Below, piece by piece: positions 49,664 to 58,242 of a stretch of 64,000 bases of DNA. Below the pieces are notes generated by a model. The model saw nothing but the letters and a program-made list of their open reading frames with translations. It searched no databases and was not told the origin of the DNA. The translations under genes and the position numbers were made by a program. Each line of letters begins with the position of its first letter. The first letter of the stretch is position 1. This stretch comes from an uncultured Verrucomicrobiota bacterium. Its GTDB lineage: Bacteria > Verrucomicrobiota > Verrucomicrobiia > Chthoniobacterales > JACTMZ01. The stretch spans positions 96,932-160,931 of the forward strand of contig CAJBKE010000015.1 of assembly GCA_903953565.1 (NCBI GenBank). Reading direction: 5' to 3'.

Positions 49664-50277
49664 TTCTTTTTGCCTTCGAAGCGCGATTCCGTTCCGGCGC
49701 GCAGACGTTGAATGTTGGTGCGGTGGCGCCAGATGGCGAGCGCGGAAATCAGCACCGAGAAACCGAGGAGGGGACCGTTGCCACCGCAACCCGCAGACCA
49801 GAGCGCCGCGACCGCCACCGGCAAGGCGGTAGCCGCGCTGATCGAGGCGAGCGAGACGTAGCGCGAGACCTTGAAGACGACGAACCAGACGATGGCGATG
49901 CAAAGCACGGCCCCCGGCATGAGGGCGAGGAGCACGCCTGCGGACGTGGCGATGCCCTTGCCGCCTTTGAATCCGAGCCACGGCGTGTAGTTGTGCCCGG
50001 CGATCACGGCCACCGCTGCGATGATGCCCGCCCAATCCGATGCTCCGCCGAAACGTCCGGCCAGCCACACGACGGCGAAACCTTTGAGCGCGTCGACCAT
50101 GAAAACAAAAACACCGAGCGGCTTGCCCAGGGTTCGGAAAACATTCGTCGCGCCGATGTTGCCGCTGCCGTGTTGGCGGATGTCGACGCCTTTGGCTCGC
50201 GCCACCAAGTAACCGGTAGGAATCGAGCCGAGGAGAAAAGCGCCGAGGGCTACGAGCAACGCAGTGAGCGGATCCAT
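49660..50277 (-). CDS. plsY: Acyl-phosphate glycerol-3-phosphate acyltransferase
   Basis: A 205-residue membrane acyltransferase that moves acyl groups from acyl-phosphate to glycerol-3-phosphate. Conserved loops: GSIPTGYLVARAKGVDIRQHGSGNIGATNVFRTLGK (motif 1), VIAGHNYTPWLGFKGGKGIATSAG (motif 2) and AIWRHRTNIQRLRAGTE (motif 3). It is directly coupled to gpsA, which makes its acceptor substrate. A family A palindrome lies between it and nadE. Confidence 0.95.
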   Translation of the reverse strand: MDPLTALLVALGAFLLGSIPTGYLVARAKGVDIRQHGSGNIGATNVFRTLGKPLGVFVFMVDALKGFAVVWLAGRFGGASDWAGIIAAVAVIAGHNYTPWLGFKGGKGIATSAGVLLALMPGAVLCIAIVWFVVFKVSRYVSLASISAATALPVAVAALWSAGCGGNGPLLGFSVLISALAIWRHRTNIQRLRAGTESRFEGKKK

Positions 50278-50335
50278 CGGGAGTTAGGTAGATATGCCGC
50301 GCGTGGGGGGCGAGGAAAATGTAACAATTCAGTCT

Positions 50336-50403
50336 GGTGGATCGCGCCGTCCCCGGCGCGATTGGATGATCGGATTAATCGCGATGGGACACCGCGATCC
50401 ACC
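50336..50403. repeat. Family A palindromic element, copy 5 (beta-alpha)
   Basis: Left beta arm with one extra loop C, 15-nt spacer, right alpha arm with one A-to-G change. Outer GGTGGATCGCG/CGCGATCCACC ends intact. It lies 12 bp from the nadE stop and 58 bp upstream of plsY. Confidence 0.9.
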
Positions 50404-50415
50404 TTGAGTCGTTTT

Positions 50416-52047
50416 CTAAGCGCGGAACTTCTGCGCGATGGGCACGCGCCGGCCGATGCCGAAGGCTTTGGAGGTCACTTTGATACCCGGCGCGGCCTGT
50501 TGGCGTTTGTATTCGTTGGTGTCGACCTTTTGCGCCACCCAGCGGACGGTGTCTGCGTCGAATCCCTTGGCCCCGATCTCCGTGGTGGTCAACTGCTCCT
50601 CGACATAGAGCCGAAGGATTTCATCAAGAATGTCATACGGAGGCAGCGTGTCCTGGTCCTTTTGGTCGGCCCGCAATTCCGCGCTCGGGGCCTTGTCGAT
50701 CGTGTTGCGCGGGATGATTTCGCCGTGGCGGTTGATGTAGCGGGCTAGGGCATAGACCATCGTTTTGGGAACATCGGAGAGCAGGGCGAGTCCTCCGGCC
50801 ATGTCGCCGTAGATCGTGCAGTAGCCCACGGCCATTTCGCTTTTGTTGCCCGTCGAAATGACCATGCGGTTGAACTTGTTGGAAATCGCCATGAGCGTAA
50901 TCCCGCGCAGTCGCGCCTGCAGGTTTTCCTCGGCGATGTCGGGCTTCGCTCCGGCGAAGACATCGGCCATCTGTTTTTCCATGGCCTCGAATCCGCCGGC
51001 GATCGGAACGGTGTGGCATTCAATGCCGAGATTCCGTGCCAAAGCGAGCGAGTCATCCACGCTGCCCTTGGAGGAAAATGGTCCCGGCATGGTCACTCCG
51101 AGCACGTTCTCCTTGCCGACGGCAGACACGGCGAGCGCGGCGGTCACCGCCGAGTCGATCCCGCCGCTCAGGCCGATGACAACCTGTTTGAATCCGCACT
51201 TGGCCAGATAATCGCGCAGTCCGAGAACCAGCGCCTCGTGTATGTCGCGCACGGCGTCATCCGGGGCGATGATCACCGGTCCGGCCGCGGGAATGGTCAC
51301 CAAGGCGTTGTCCTCGCGGAATCCGGGAAGTTGGGCGACGACCGAACCTTCACGGTCGAAGACCAGCGAGTGGCCGTCGAAAACCAATTGGTCGTTGCCG
51401 CCGACGAGGTTCGCGTAAACGAGGGGAGCACCGAGTTCGCTGGCGATGCCGCCGAGCATGGCGCGACGCCGTGCGGCTTTGCCCGCTTCGAAGGGCGACG
51501 CGCTGAGGTTGAGCAAAAGTCCGATGCCGGCTTTTGCCAGTTCGTCGACCGGGCTGCGTCCGTAGTAGTCGCGCGGCAGGTATTCCGCGGTCCAGAGATC
51601 CTCGCAGATGGTGATCCCGGCCTTGTGTCCCGCGATTTCCGCGATGGCGACTTTTGCCGCCGGTTCAAAGTAGCGGCCCTCGTCGAAGACATCGTAAGTC
51701 GGCAGCAGTGATTTGTGGGCAGTCATGACGCGATGCCCGTTTTGCAAGACCACGGCCGCGTTGCGGCAGGGGCGTCCGTGACGTCCGGTGTTCGGTTCGA
51801 CCGTGCCGACGATGAGCGGGACCTTTCCGGTGTCAGCGGCCAGCGCGCTGACGTGGCGCTCGGCCGCGGCGATGAACCCCGAGCGGAAGACCAGATCCAT
51901 CGGCGGGTATCCGCAGACGGCGAGCTCGGGTGTTATGACAAAATCCGCACCCGCTTTGACCAATTCTCGGTAAGCGCGCAGGATTTTGTCCGTGTTCCCG
52001 GCGAAATCACCGACGGTCGTGTTGATCTGGGCGATGCCGGCGTTCAA
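50416..52047 (-). CDS. nadE: Glutamine-dependent NAD+ synthetase
   Basis: A 543-residue two-domain enzyme. The N-terminal nitrilase-like glutaminase shows the Glu-Lys-Cys triad in FVITPELAVCGYPP, HKSLLPTYDVFDEGRYF and AGITICEDLW. The C-terminal synthetase has the PP-loop GLSGGIDSAVTAALAV, then KFNRMVISTGNKSEMAVGYCTIYGDMAGGLALLSDVPKTMV and AELRADQKDQDTLPPYDILDEIL. It amidates deamido-NAD. The start codon is TTG at 52047 (NAGIAQINTTVGDFAGN); no ATG lies in frame upstream, and the region before it is a heptad repeat. Confidence 0.95.
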   Translation of the reverse strand: MNAGIAQINTTVGDFAGNTDKILRAYRELVKAGADFVITPELAVCGYPPMDLVFRSGFIAAAERHVSALAADTGKVPLIVGTVEPNTGRHGRPCRNAAVVLQNGHRVMTAHKSLLPTYDVFDEGRYFEPAAKVAIAEIAGHKAGITICEDLWTAEYLPRDYYGRSPVDELAKAGIGLLLNLSASPFEAGKAARRRAMLGGIASELGAPLVYANLVGGNDQLVFDGHSLVFDREGSVVAQLPGFREDNALVTIPAAGPVIIAPDDAVRDIHEALVLGLRDYLAKCGFKQVVIGLSGGIDSAVTAALAVSAVGKENVLGVTMPGPFSSKGSVDDSLALARNLGIECHTVPIAGGFEAMEKQMADVFAGAKPDIAEENLQARLRGITLMAISNKFNRMVISTGNKSEMAVGYCTIYGDMAGGLALLSDVPKTMVYALARYINRHGEIIPRNTIDKAPSAELRADQKDQDTLPPYDILDEILRLYVEEQLTTTEIGAKGFDADTVRWVAQKVDTNEYKRQQAAPGIKVTSKAFGIGRRVPIAQKFRA

Positions 52048-52051
52048 GCGA

Positions 52052-52134
52052 ATTGAGGGTTGAGGGATGAGTGTTGAGAGAGACGGAAAGGGATTTTCTC
52101 TTGCTGAAAACTGTCAACTGAACACTGCCAACTG
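52052..52134. repeat. Two short heptanucleotide tandem arrays
   Basis: First array (52052-52079): ATTGAGG, GTTGAGG, GATGAGT, GTTGAGA. Second array (52104-52134): CTGAAAA, CTGTCAA, CTGAACA, CTGCCAA, then CTG. Each keeps a 7-bp register with drift. They fill the gap between nadE and the CPBP gene and resemble the heptad STRR repeats known from cyanobacteria. Confidence 0.6.
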
Positions 52135-52151
52135 CCGCCGCGGAGCGGCGG
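52135..52151. repeat. Short GC palindrome next to the CPBP stop
   Basis: CCGCCGC-GGA-GCGGCGG forms a 7-bp stem with a 3-nt loop. It ends one base before the stop codon (52153-52155) of the CPBP gene. It could be a terminator-like hairpin; there is no T-run. Confidence 0.5.
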
Positions 52152-52152
52152 G

Positions 52153-52857
52153 CTACCAGAACCCCCACTGGCCGGTCTGCATGATGTAGAGGCCGAGGCC
52201 GAGGTTGGTCACGGCGTGGGCGAGGACGCAGCAGGCAAGGCTGCGGGTTTTCACGGCGAGGAGGTTGTAGATGGCGCCGGTGAGGAGGGCGGGAATGAAA
52301 TCGGGTCCGAAGTGCGCCAGACCGAACATGACCGTGACCACTCCGAAGGAGAACCAGGAGAAAGTCCCGAACGAGACTTTGGTGAAGTCTTCTTTGATCA
52401 GGTAACGCAGGAGAAAGCCGCGCCAGAAAATTTCCTCGAGCAGCGGAACGATGACTACGAGGCGGATGAAGCGCAGGATGAGTGTTCCCCAATAGAGCGC
52501 GGCCGATCCGGCGAAGAGGCCGGGGTTGAATCCGTCGGTGCGTTGTTCGGCGCCAAGGAGCCATTGGGGCGAGATCCAGAGGGCGAGGACGACCAAGCCG
52601 GTGAGGACCGCGGTGATGACGTGCCATTTTGCGCCCCACTCGTAGGTTTTCCAAAACCAGACCAGCAGCGCACCACAGAGGATAGTCTGCAGCGGAAAGA
52701 CCCAGTATTTGGGTTCGGCCAGCCAGAGCGGGGCGTTTTCGGCCGGGGCAAAGGACTGCACGAGGGAAATAAGGGCCAAGCCGCCCATGAAAACGGCGAA
52801 GGGCAGCACGTAGGCCCAGAGGGCGCGGGAGTCCAAAGCGGGACGGGAATCAGTCAT
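52153..52857 (-). CDS. CPBP-family (CAAX-like) intramembrane metalloprotease
   Basis: A 234-residue membrane protein with about seven helices. Catalytic motifs: VPLLEEIFWRGFLLRYL (EExxxR), MFGLAHFGPDFIPALLTG (FxxxH) and CCVLAHAVTNLGLG (HxxxN). Such proteases are related to CAAX prenyl endopeptidases and are often linked to peptide maturation. A subset accompanies exosortase/PEP-CTERM systems, which fits the PEP-CTERM protein 10 kb away; this link is inferred. The frame is open 59 codons upstream across tRNA-Gly, so the start MTDSRPALDSRALWAYVLP is used. Confidence 0.85.
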   Translation of the reverse strand: MTDSRPALDSRALWAYVLPFAVFMGGLALISLVQSFAPAENAPLWLAEPKYWVFPLQTILCGALLVWFWKTYEWGAKWHVITAVLTGLVVLALWISPQWLLGAEQRTDGFNPGLFAGSAALYWGTLILRFIRLVVIVPLLEEIFWRGFLLRYLIKEDFTKVSFGTFSWFSFGVVTVMFGLAHFGPDFIPALLTGAIYNLLAVKTRSLACCVLAHAVTNLGLGLYIMQTGQWGFW

Positions 52858-52886
52858 GCCAATCTCCCTTGTGCCGCAAAACCGCC

Positions 52887-52917
52887 TTGACCGGCAAGCC
52901 TGCGCGGTCAATCTAAA
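52887..52917 (+). promoter_or_regulatory. Candidate promoter of tRNA-Gly with inverted repeat
   Basis: TTGACC (52887-52892) is a good -35 box. AATCTA or TCTAAA 17-19 bp later is a weak -10, nine bases before the tRNA. TTGACCG and CGGTCAA (52905-52911) form a 7-bp inverted repeat across the spacer. Motif evidence only. Confidence 0.4.
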
Positions 52918-52925
52918 GGGAGTTT

Positions 52926-52996
52926 GCGGGCATAGTTTAGTGGTAAAACTCCAGCCTTCCAAGCTGGCTATGAGGGTTCGATTCCCTCTGCCCGCT
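52926..52996 (+). tRNA. tRNA-Gly(TCC)
   Basis: 71 nt without CCA. Acceptor GCGGGCA/TGCCCGC, D-arm GTTT/AAAC, anticodon arm CCAGC-CTTCCAA-GCTGG with anticodon TCC, T-arm GAGGG-TTCGATT-CCCTC, discriminator T. All stems pair perfectly. It lies divergent from the CPBP gene and 40 bp upstream of a glycosyltransferase-like gene. Confidence 0.96.
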
Positions 52997-53036
52997 GTTT
53001 TTCTTCCGCCACCCCACACCAACGCGCACCGCATCC

Positions 53037-54179
53037 ATGAAAGCTGTCATCGGCGCGGTTTTGGCGCGTTGCCCGCGAGCCTCGGCCGGTCACACCTGCG
53101 CGGTGATGAATTGGGTCAAAGGCCTCGAATCGCTCGGTTGGGAGGTGTGGATCACAGAACATCTGACGTCCGACGAACTCGAAGTTCCCGAACCCGGGCA
53201 TGAACGGAGTCCGCAGGAGGAATTCTGGCATGACACCGCGGCAGAGTTCGGATTGTCCGACCGCCAATGTCTGATCATCGACGGGAAAAGTCCTGACCTT
53301 GCCGCGTTCCGAGATTTTTGTGCGGGCGCCGATTTGTTTTTGAATTACTCGGGGCAGTTCAAATTGCTCGACCTGCTCGGCGATCGCATCACCAAGGGTT
53401 ACCTCGATGTCGACCCCGGTTTCACCCAGTTGTGGGTCGAGACCTGCAGGACGGACATGAATTTCGCGGGGCACGATCTTTTCCTCACCGTGGGCTCGAA
53501 CTTCCGCTCGCCCAACTTGCGCCTGCCGCGCACCGGGCAGGATTGGATCCCGCTCGTGCCTCCTGTGCCGGGCGATTATTGGCGCGAACGTCTCGCTGCG
53601 GCCGGCGGTGCAAGTGACCGCGCGGCATGGACCACCGTCTCGCACTGGTATGGCTACAACGATCTCGTGTGGGAGGGAAAAACCTACGGCGGCAAGCGCG
53701 ACAGTTTGCATGCGCTGGCCGATCTCCCGCGCATGAGCGGAGCGCCCTTTTGTATCGCCAGCGATTTGCAACCGGGATGGGAGGACTACGATCCCTTCAT
53801 CAACGGCGGATGGAAGTTGGTTTCCTCCGCGGATGTTTGCCGCGATGTCCCCGCCTACCTGCGCTTCATCGCGGGATCGCGCGGCGAGATCGGCGTGGCC
53901 AAGGGTGGCTATGTTGTTTCGCGCGGCGGATGGATCAGCGATCGCAGTGTGATCTACCTCGCGCTCGAACGGCCCGTTGTTTTGCAGGACACCGGTTGGC
54001 CCGAAGTGGTGCCGCCGCGTCCGGGACTGTTGCCCTTTGACGACTTGGCCGGCGCGGCGGAACGCATCGCGGAAGCCGAGAACAACCTCGATGTGCAAAG
54101 CGCCGGTGCGCGCGAATTGGCCGACACGGTCTTCAGCCCCGCGTCTGCCCTGGCTCCGATTTTCGAACGCCTGCGCTGA
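53037..54179 (+). CDS. Glycosyltransferase-like protein of unknown function
   Basis: A 380-residue soluble protein. The N-terminus (VIGAVLARCPRASAGHTCAVMNWVKGLESLGWEVWITEH) looks like the first Rossmann half of a GT-B glycosyltransferase that scans for GH/GG after the first strand. The C-terminal half has YLRFIAGSRGEIGVAKGGYVVSRGGWISDRSVIYLALERPVVLQDTGW. That resembles the donor-binding region where a GT-B enzyme fails over to a fresh segment (SxRSxxYLAxGRPVVxQDTG is seen in several uncharacterised glycosyltransferases). No substrate can be assigned. It is flanked by two tRNA genes. Confidence 0.6.
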   Translation: MKAVIGAVLARCPRASAGHTCAVMNWVKGLESLGWEVWITEHLTSDELEVPEPGHERSPQEEFWHDTAAEFGLSDRQCLIIDGKSPDLAAFRDFCAGADLFLNYSGQFKLLDLLGDRITKGYLDVDPGFTQLWVETCRTDMNFAGHDLFLTVGSNFRSPNLRLPRTGQDWIPLVPPVPGDYWRERLAAAGGASDRAAWTTVSHWYGYNDLVWEGKTYGGKRDSLHALADLPRMSGAPFCIASDLQPGWEDYDPFINGGWKLVSSADVCRDVPAYLRFIAGSRGEIGVAKGGYVVSRGGWISDRSVIYLALERPVVLQDTGWPEVVPPRPGLLPFDDLAGAAERIAEAENNLDVQSAGARELADTVFSPASALAPIFERLR

Positions 54180-54185
54180 GAAGCG

Positions 54186-54267
54186 TGCTCGGGAAGGGAG
54201 TCGAACCCTTACTCCTTACGGAACCAGATCCTAAGTCTGGCGCGTCTGCCAGTTCCGCCACCCGAGC
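54186..54267 (-). tRNA. tRNA-Leu(TAG)
   Basis: 82 nt without CCA, read on the minus strand. Acceptor GCTCGGG/CCCGAGC, class II long variable arm (TTCCGTAAGGA region), anticodon arm CCAGA-CTTAGGA-TCTGG with anticodon TAG, T-arm with GGTTCGACTCC, discriminator A. A TATACG box lies about 14 bp upstream of the 5' end. Confidence 0.94.
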
Positions 54268-54459
54268 TTGCAGAGAACCGTATACGCCCTGTTTAGGGGT
54301 GGCGAGCGCGGAGGATCTCGTAAGGTCCACGGTGGCCAGCACTTTCAGAGAGTGATCGCTGATAGCCTTGAATCGACATATTAGGGTTGCCATCCCGGGT
54401 CGTTCCGCTACTGTTCGTTGTTTCGCCTCGGCCGGAAGGGACCCGGCCTCCTTTGCATT

Positions 54460-55035
54460 ATGATGATGCCCAGTTACTTAAAATGGATTTTGGCTTTGGC
54501 CTTGTTGGTCTCGGTGCTGCCTGCCGAGGGCAGTCGCCGTCATTCTTTTGACACCCCGGCTTCCGTTCGGACGGCTCCGCCGGAACCCCGGCGCGGTTTG
54601 TTCGGCGCGTTTGGCCGTGGCGAGGACTCGGAGGAGCACCAAGTGGTCCGCCTGGCGGACGGCGAAAAAGTCGAAATGGACGAGCGGATGATCGAGGCGA
54701 TGCATTTGGCCGAGCGGGGTGCCCGTTCGCGGTCCATTCACCGTTGCTGGCGCTATGTGAAGCGTGCCCTCCAGGCGGCGGACGTTGTTGAGTGCTATCC
54801 GCAGACCGCGCTGGCCAAGCAGGCTGCCGTGGAATTGCCCAATCGCTACGGCTTCGAGCGCCTCGATGTCGATGATCCCTTCGAGGCTCCGGTCGGAGCG
54901 GTGCTCGTTTACGGCGGCCGCGGGGCCGGCCACGTGGAGTTCCGCACCGAGACGGGTTTTGTCAGCGATCACGCCTCGCGCAAACCTTCGCCCCGCCCCC
55001 TCATCGGGGTCTTTATCAAGCCCGTCGAAGGCTGA
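54460..55035 (+). CDS. Secreted protein, possible CHAP/NlpC-like cysteine peptidase
   Basis: A 191-residue protein. MMMPSYLKWILALALLVSVLPAEG is a signal peptide; three ATGs in a row leave the exact start open. After a linker, RSIHRCWRYVKRALQAADVVECYP places a Cys at the start of a helix. Then PVGAVLVYGGRGAGHVEFRTETGFVSDHASRKPSP places a His on a strand, as in CHAP and NlpC/P60 cell-wall hydrolases. The match is by pattern only and the family is not certain. The preceding 190 bp after tRNA-Leu hold one GC hairpin (GGCCGG/CCGGCC near 54430-54450) and nothing else recognised. Confidence 0.55.
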   Translation: MMMPSYLKWILALALLVSVLPAEGSRRHSFDTPASVRTAPPEPRRGLFGAFGRGEDSEEHQVVRLADGEKVEMDERMIEAMHLAERGARSRSIHRCWRYVKRALQAADVVECYPQTALAKQAAVELPNRYGFERLDVDDPFEAPVGAVLVYGGRGAGHVEFRTETGFVSDHASRKPSPRPLIGVFIKPVEG

Positions 55036-55050
55036 GTTTGGCGCAGCTAG

Positions 55051-55116
55051 GGTGGATCGCGATGTCCCATCGCGATCTTTGGATTGAGTAATCGCGCCGG
55101 GACGGCGCGATCCACC
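55051..55116. repeat. Family A palindromic element, copy 6 (alpha-beta)
   Basis: A perfect alpha arm, 14-nt spacer and perfect inverted beta arm, with exact outer GGTGG/CCACC ends. It lies between convergent genes, 15 bp after one stop and 32 bp from the other. Confidence 0.93.
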
Positions 55117-55148
55117 TTATCGGCATCCGGAATGTTCCGGGCTTGAGT

Positions 55149-55670
55149 TCAAATATTGCCGACCGCTTCGCGCAGAACTTCCGCGAAGTAGAACCGCACG
55201 TCATGCGGCATCTTCGCCCCGAAATCCACTGTCTGTTCCCCGGTGGTCACCGTGATGACCTGCTGCGGAATGCGCCGCACTTTGACGTAAGCATCAGGGA
55301 GTTCCACGCGCGTGTCCGCGCCGAACGCGATCTCGCGTCGCCGTCCGAACGGACCGACCCCGGTGAAAAAGCGCACTGTGCCGCGGTCGAGGTGCACACG
55401 CCATGATCCGAAGAGCAGGAAGACAATCATGCCGAGGAGAAAAATGGTTCCGATGAGGAACGGCAGACCGGCCAGACTCATCACCGGATCGAATTTACCG
55501 CTCGTCCACTGTCTGCCGTAGATTCCCCAGAGCGAAAATCCCGACCACAGCCCGGTGAAAGGGACGAGAAAAAAGGCCACCGGGTTGATGCGGCGGTAAA
55601 CGATCGCGATGCCGCTGATAAGGCTGCGGCTGACCGTGACGCCGCGCGGTGGTTGGGATAGATCCGGCAT
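55149..55670 (-). CDS. Membrane protein of unknown function
   Basis: A 173-residue protein with two main membrane segments (PVAFFLVPFTGLWSGFSLWGIYG, about 30-52, and LAGLPFLIGTIFLLGMIVFLLFG, about 66-88). A soluble beta-rich C-terminal domain follows (WRVHLDRGTVRFFTGVGPFGRRREIAFGADTRVEL, ITVTTGEQTVDFG). This two-helix plus PH-like layout is common in small uncharacterised membrane proteins. No catalytic motif is seen. It probably shares a transcript with the upstream START-like gene 16 bp away. Confidence 0.65.
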   Translation of the reverse strand: MPDLSQPPRGVTVSRSLISGIAIVYRRINPVAFFLVPFTGLWSGFSLWGIYGRQWTSGKFDPVMSLAGLPFLIGTIFLLGMIVFLLFGSWRVHLDRGTVRFFTGVGPFGRRREIAFGADTRVELPDAYVKVRRIPQQVITVTTGEQTVDFGAKMPHDVRFYFAEVLREAVGNI

Positions 55671-55686
55671 CGCGCCGCGCCGAACT

Positions 55687-56295
55687 TCAGGGCTTGGCTG
55701 CCTTGGCGTGGCGGCGTTCGGCTTCTTTCACAATGGCGTCCACCGTGTTAGAAGCTTCCTTGATCGCGTGCCCGCGCAGACCTGCCACCAGTCGCGTGGC
55801 CGGCTCGACGTGGTTGGCGTAGCAAATGACGGCCGTTTCGCCGTGCGGCTCGACGCGGAGTTTGCCCACGGCGGACTTGGCGAAGATCGACTCGAGCAGG
55901 TTCCAATGCACCGTGTAACCCTCCGGCGTCTTTTCATAGCGATTGCGCACGAGGTAGCTGATGGTGAAAAGCACGGGAAGTTTGACCGTGTAACGCACGT
56001 CTTTGGTGTTCGCGTCGGGTTGTTTTTCCACCACCGCTGACTCGAGGTTGTCGATGAACGAGCCGGCGTTTTCGTAATCGAGGAACAGCTTGGTCACTCC
56101 CTCCGGGGTGGCTTCGACCTTGCGGTAGATCCGCACCTCGGGCCAAGTCGCGCCCGGTTTGTCAACGGTGACGAGCACCCCTTGGCCGCTTTCCAGCTTG
56201 GCGCGGTCCGAAGCGCCGAGTTCGTCCACCATGGATGCCCCGACCGGCGCGGCGGCGGCGAGGGTGGCCAACAAGAGAAGCATTGGTTTACGCAT
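55687..56295 (-). CDS. Secreted START/SRPBCC-like protein
   Basis: A 202-residue protein with signal peptide [20 protein letters not shown]. The mature part has a helix-grip pattern: [86 protein letters not shown], and a long C-terminal helix ([30 protein letters not shown]). This fits polyketide-cyclase/START proteins that bind lipids or other hydrophobic ligands. The ligand is unknown. An ATG 12 codons upstream is possible but would spoil the signal peptide. Confidence 0.68.
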   Translation of the reverse strand: MRKPMLLLLATLAAAAPVGASMVDELGASDRAKLESGQGVLVTVDKPGATWPEVRIYRKVEATPEGVTKLFLDYENAGSFIDNLESAVVEKQPDANTKDVRYTVKLPVLFTISYLVRNRYEKTPEGYTVHWNLLESIFAKSAVGKLRVEPHGETAVICYANHVEPATRLVAGLRGHAIKEASNTVDAIVKEAERRHAKAAKP

Positions 56296-56375
56296 CAAAG
56301 AACAGACAGACGATGGCAGAAATTCGTTCATACGTTATCTGGTTGCCTGAACGTCGGCGTGTTAGCAAGGCCTCT

Positions 56376-57050
56376 GTGCAAATTGATATCCTGACCCTGT
56401 TCCCTTCCATGGGCGAGGGGATCCTCGGCGAAAGCATGCTGCGGATCGCCCGGGAGAAAGGATTGGCCGAGATCCGCATGCGCAACCTGCGCGACTGGGC
56501 CCCGGGCAAGCATCGCGTGACCGACGAACCGCCTTACGGCGGCGGAGCCGGCATGGTGCTCAAAGTCGAACCGATCGCCAATGCGCTCGACGAACTGCGT
56601 GGTCCGGAGTCGCGCGTCATCCTTCTCTCGGCCCAAGGCGCGCGCTTCGACCAAGCCGCCGCACGAAGGCTCTCCGGCGAGAAACATCTCATCATGCTTT
56701 CCGGACATTACGAAGGCGTGGATCACCGCGTGGCGGAACACCTCGTCGACGAGGAAATTTCCCTCGGCGATTATGTGCTGACCAACGGCACGCTGTCCGC
56801 CCTCGTCGTGGCCGATGCGGTGGTGCGTTTGTTGCCCGGCGTTTTGGGCGATGAACAGTCGGCGGTGGACGAATCCTTTTCCCACGGATTGCTCGAATAT
56901 CCGCATTACACGCGGCCCGCGGAGTTCCGTGGCTGGAAAGTGCCCGATATTTTGCTCTCCGGAAACCACGCCGCCATCGAAGCGTGGCGGCACGAGCAGG
57001 CGCGTGAGCGCACGCGCGAGCGCCGGCCGGACTTGGGCGGGAATCCGTGA
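56376..57050 (+). CDS. trmD: tRNA (guanine-N1)-methyltransferase
   Basis: A 224-residue SPOUT methyltransferase that makes m1G37 in tRNAs and prevents frameshifting. Motifs: [85 protein letters not shown] (trefoil knot), [33 protein letters not shown] and [28 protein letters not shown]. The best start is GTG at 56376 (reading QIDILTLFP); a longer ATG start at 56313 is possible. The usual neighbours rpsP, rimM and rplS are missing; an RND efflux operon follows. Confidence 0.95.
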   Translation: MQIDILTLFPSMGEGILGESMLRIAREKGLAEIRMRNLRDWAPGKHRVTDEPPYGGGAGMVLKVEPIANALDELRGPESRVILLSAQGARFDQAAARRLSGEKHLIMLSGHYEGVDHRVAEHLVDEEISLGDYVLTNGTLSALVVADAVVRLLPGVLGDEQSAVDESFSHGLLEYPHYTRPAEFRGWKVPDILLSGNHAAIEAWRHEQARERTRERRPDLGGNP

Positions 57051-57108
57051 CACCGGCCAGCATCCGTGTAGATTGATAGAGACGTTTCGCGTTAGTCGCG
57101 ACGTCTGC

Positions 57109-58242
57109 ATGAAACTGAAAGCTTTCCTTATCGCCTTGGCCATCCTCGCCGTGGTTGTCGGAGGGGTGGTCGGGGTCAAAGGCCTGCAAATCGGCCGCCT
57201 CATCGCTTCGGGCAAGGAGGAAGGCGGGCCGCCGCCGGAAACCGTGAGCACCGCGCCGGTCACCGCCGCGCGCTGGGACCGCGCGGTCGAATCCGTCGGC
57301 TCGATGCGCGCCGTGCAGGGAGCCGATCTGAGCACCGAATCATCCGGCGTCATCACCAAGATCCATTTCGAAAACGGACAGCAGGTCAACGAAGGCGACT
57401 TACTCGTTGAATTGGACACCCAGACCGAGGAAGCCAACCTGCGCTCGGCCGAAGCCGAGGCCGATCTGGCGCGCACCGTGTACGAGCGCACGCGCCGCCT
57501 GCGCGTCAACAACACTGTTCCGCAATCCGACATGGATGCAGCCGAATCCCAGATGCGCAAGATGAACGCCCTTATCGAGCAGTTGAAATCCACCCTGCGC
57601 GAAAAACAGGTGCGTGCACCATTCAGCGGCCATCTCGGCATCCGCGAGGTCAACCTCGGGCAATACGTCGACAACGGCGACAAAATCGTCTCGCTGCAAT
57701 CGCTCGATCCGATCTATGTCGACTTTCTTTTGCCCCAGCAATTGCTCTCGCAGCTCAAGCCGAGCTTCCCGCTGCGCGTCATGACCGATGTTTATCCTGG
57801 CAAGGTCTTCGACGGTGAACTCACCGCGGTGAACACCGAGATCGATCCGGTGACACGCAACATCCGTCTGCAAGGGACGCTGCAGAATCCGGAAGGCCTT
57901 TTGCGCCCCGGCATGTTCGGACGCGTCCTTCTTTCGCTCGGCGAGGCCGATGAAGTGATCGCCATCCCGCTCACCGCGGTTATTACCGCTACCTACGGGG
58001 ATTCGGTCTTCGTCGTGGAGGAGAAGGCCGACGAGAAAGGGAACAAAAAACTGGTGGCCAACCAGCGTTTCATCCGCACCGGGCGCAGCGAGGGAGATTT
58101 TATCGCCGTGACCGAAGGCTTGAAACCCGGCGAAACCGTCGTTGCGGCCGGGGCTTTCAAATTGCGCAACGGTTCGGCCATCGAAGTGAACAACGACCTG
58201 GCGCCGCAACCCGAGCGCGCGCCGCGGCCGGAGGACTCATGA
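57109..58242 (+). CDS. RND efflux periplasmic adaptor (membrane fusion protein)
   Basis: A 377-residue adaptor with an N-terminal membrane helix (AFLIALAILAVVVGGVVGVKGL). The lipoyl half-motifs are GADLSTESSGVITKIHFENGQQVNEGDLLVELD and VRAPFSGHLGIREVNLGQYVDNGDKIVSLQ. They are joined by an alpha-hairpin (TEEANLRSAEAEADLARTVYERTRRL to QMRKMNALIEQLKSTL). A beta-barrel and the membrane-proximal domain follow. The long open frame upstream belongs to trmD antisense-like sequence, so MKLKAFLIAL is the start. Its stop overlaps the pump gene by four bases. No outer-membrane TolC partner is present. Confidence 0.92.
   Translation: MKLKAFLIALAILAVVVGGVVGVKGLQIGRLIASGKEEGGPPPETVSTAPVTAARWDRAVESVGSMRAVQGADLSTESSGVITKIHFENGQQVNEGDLLVELDTQTEEANLRSAEAEADLARTVYERTRRLRVNNTVPQSDMDAAESQMRKMNALIEQLKSTLREKQVRAPFSGHLGIREVNLGQYVDNGDKIVSLQSLDPIYVDFLLPQQLLSQLKPSFPLRVMTDVYPGKVFDGELTAVNTEIDPVTRNIRLQGTLQNPEGLLRPGMFGRVLLSLGEADEVIAIPLTAVITATYGDSVFVVEEKADEKGNKKLVANQRFIRTGRSEGDFIAVTEGLKPGETVVAAGAFKLRNGSAIEVNNDLAPQPERAPRPEDS

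Noticed and set aside
52052..52134. Degenerate CRISPR or coding repeat
   Set aside because: The period is 7 bp with no spacers, and no frame is open across both arrays.
7270..55116. CRISPR array
   Set aside because: The repeated units are palindromic, scattered singly over nearly 50 kb and have no regular spacers or cas genes, so they are interspersed REP-like elements.
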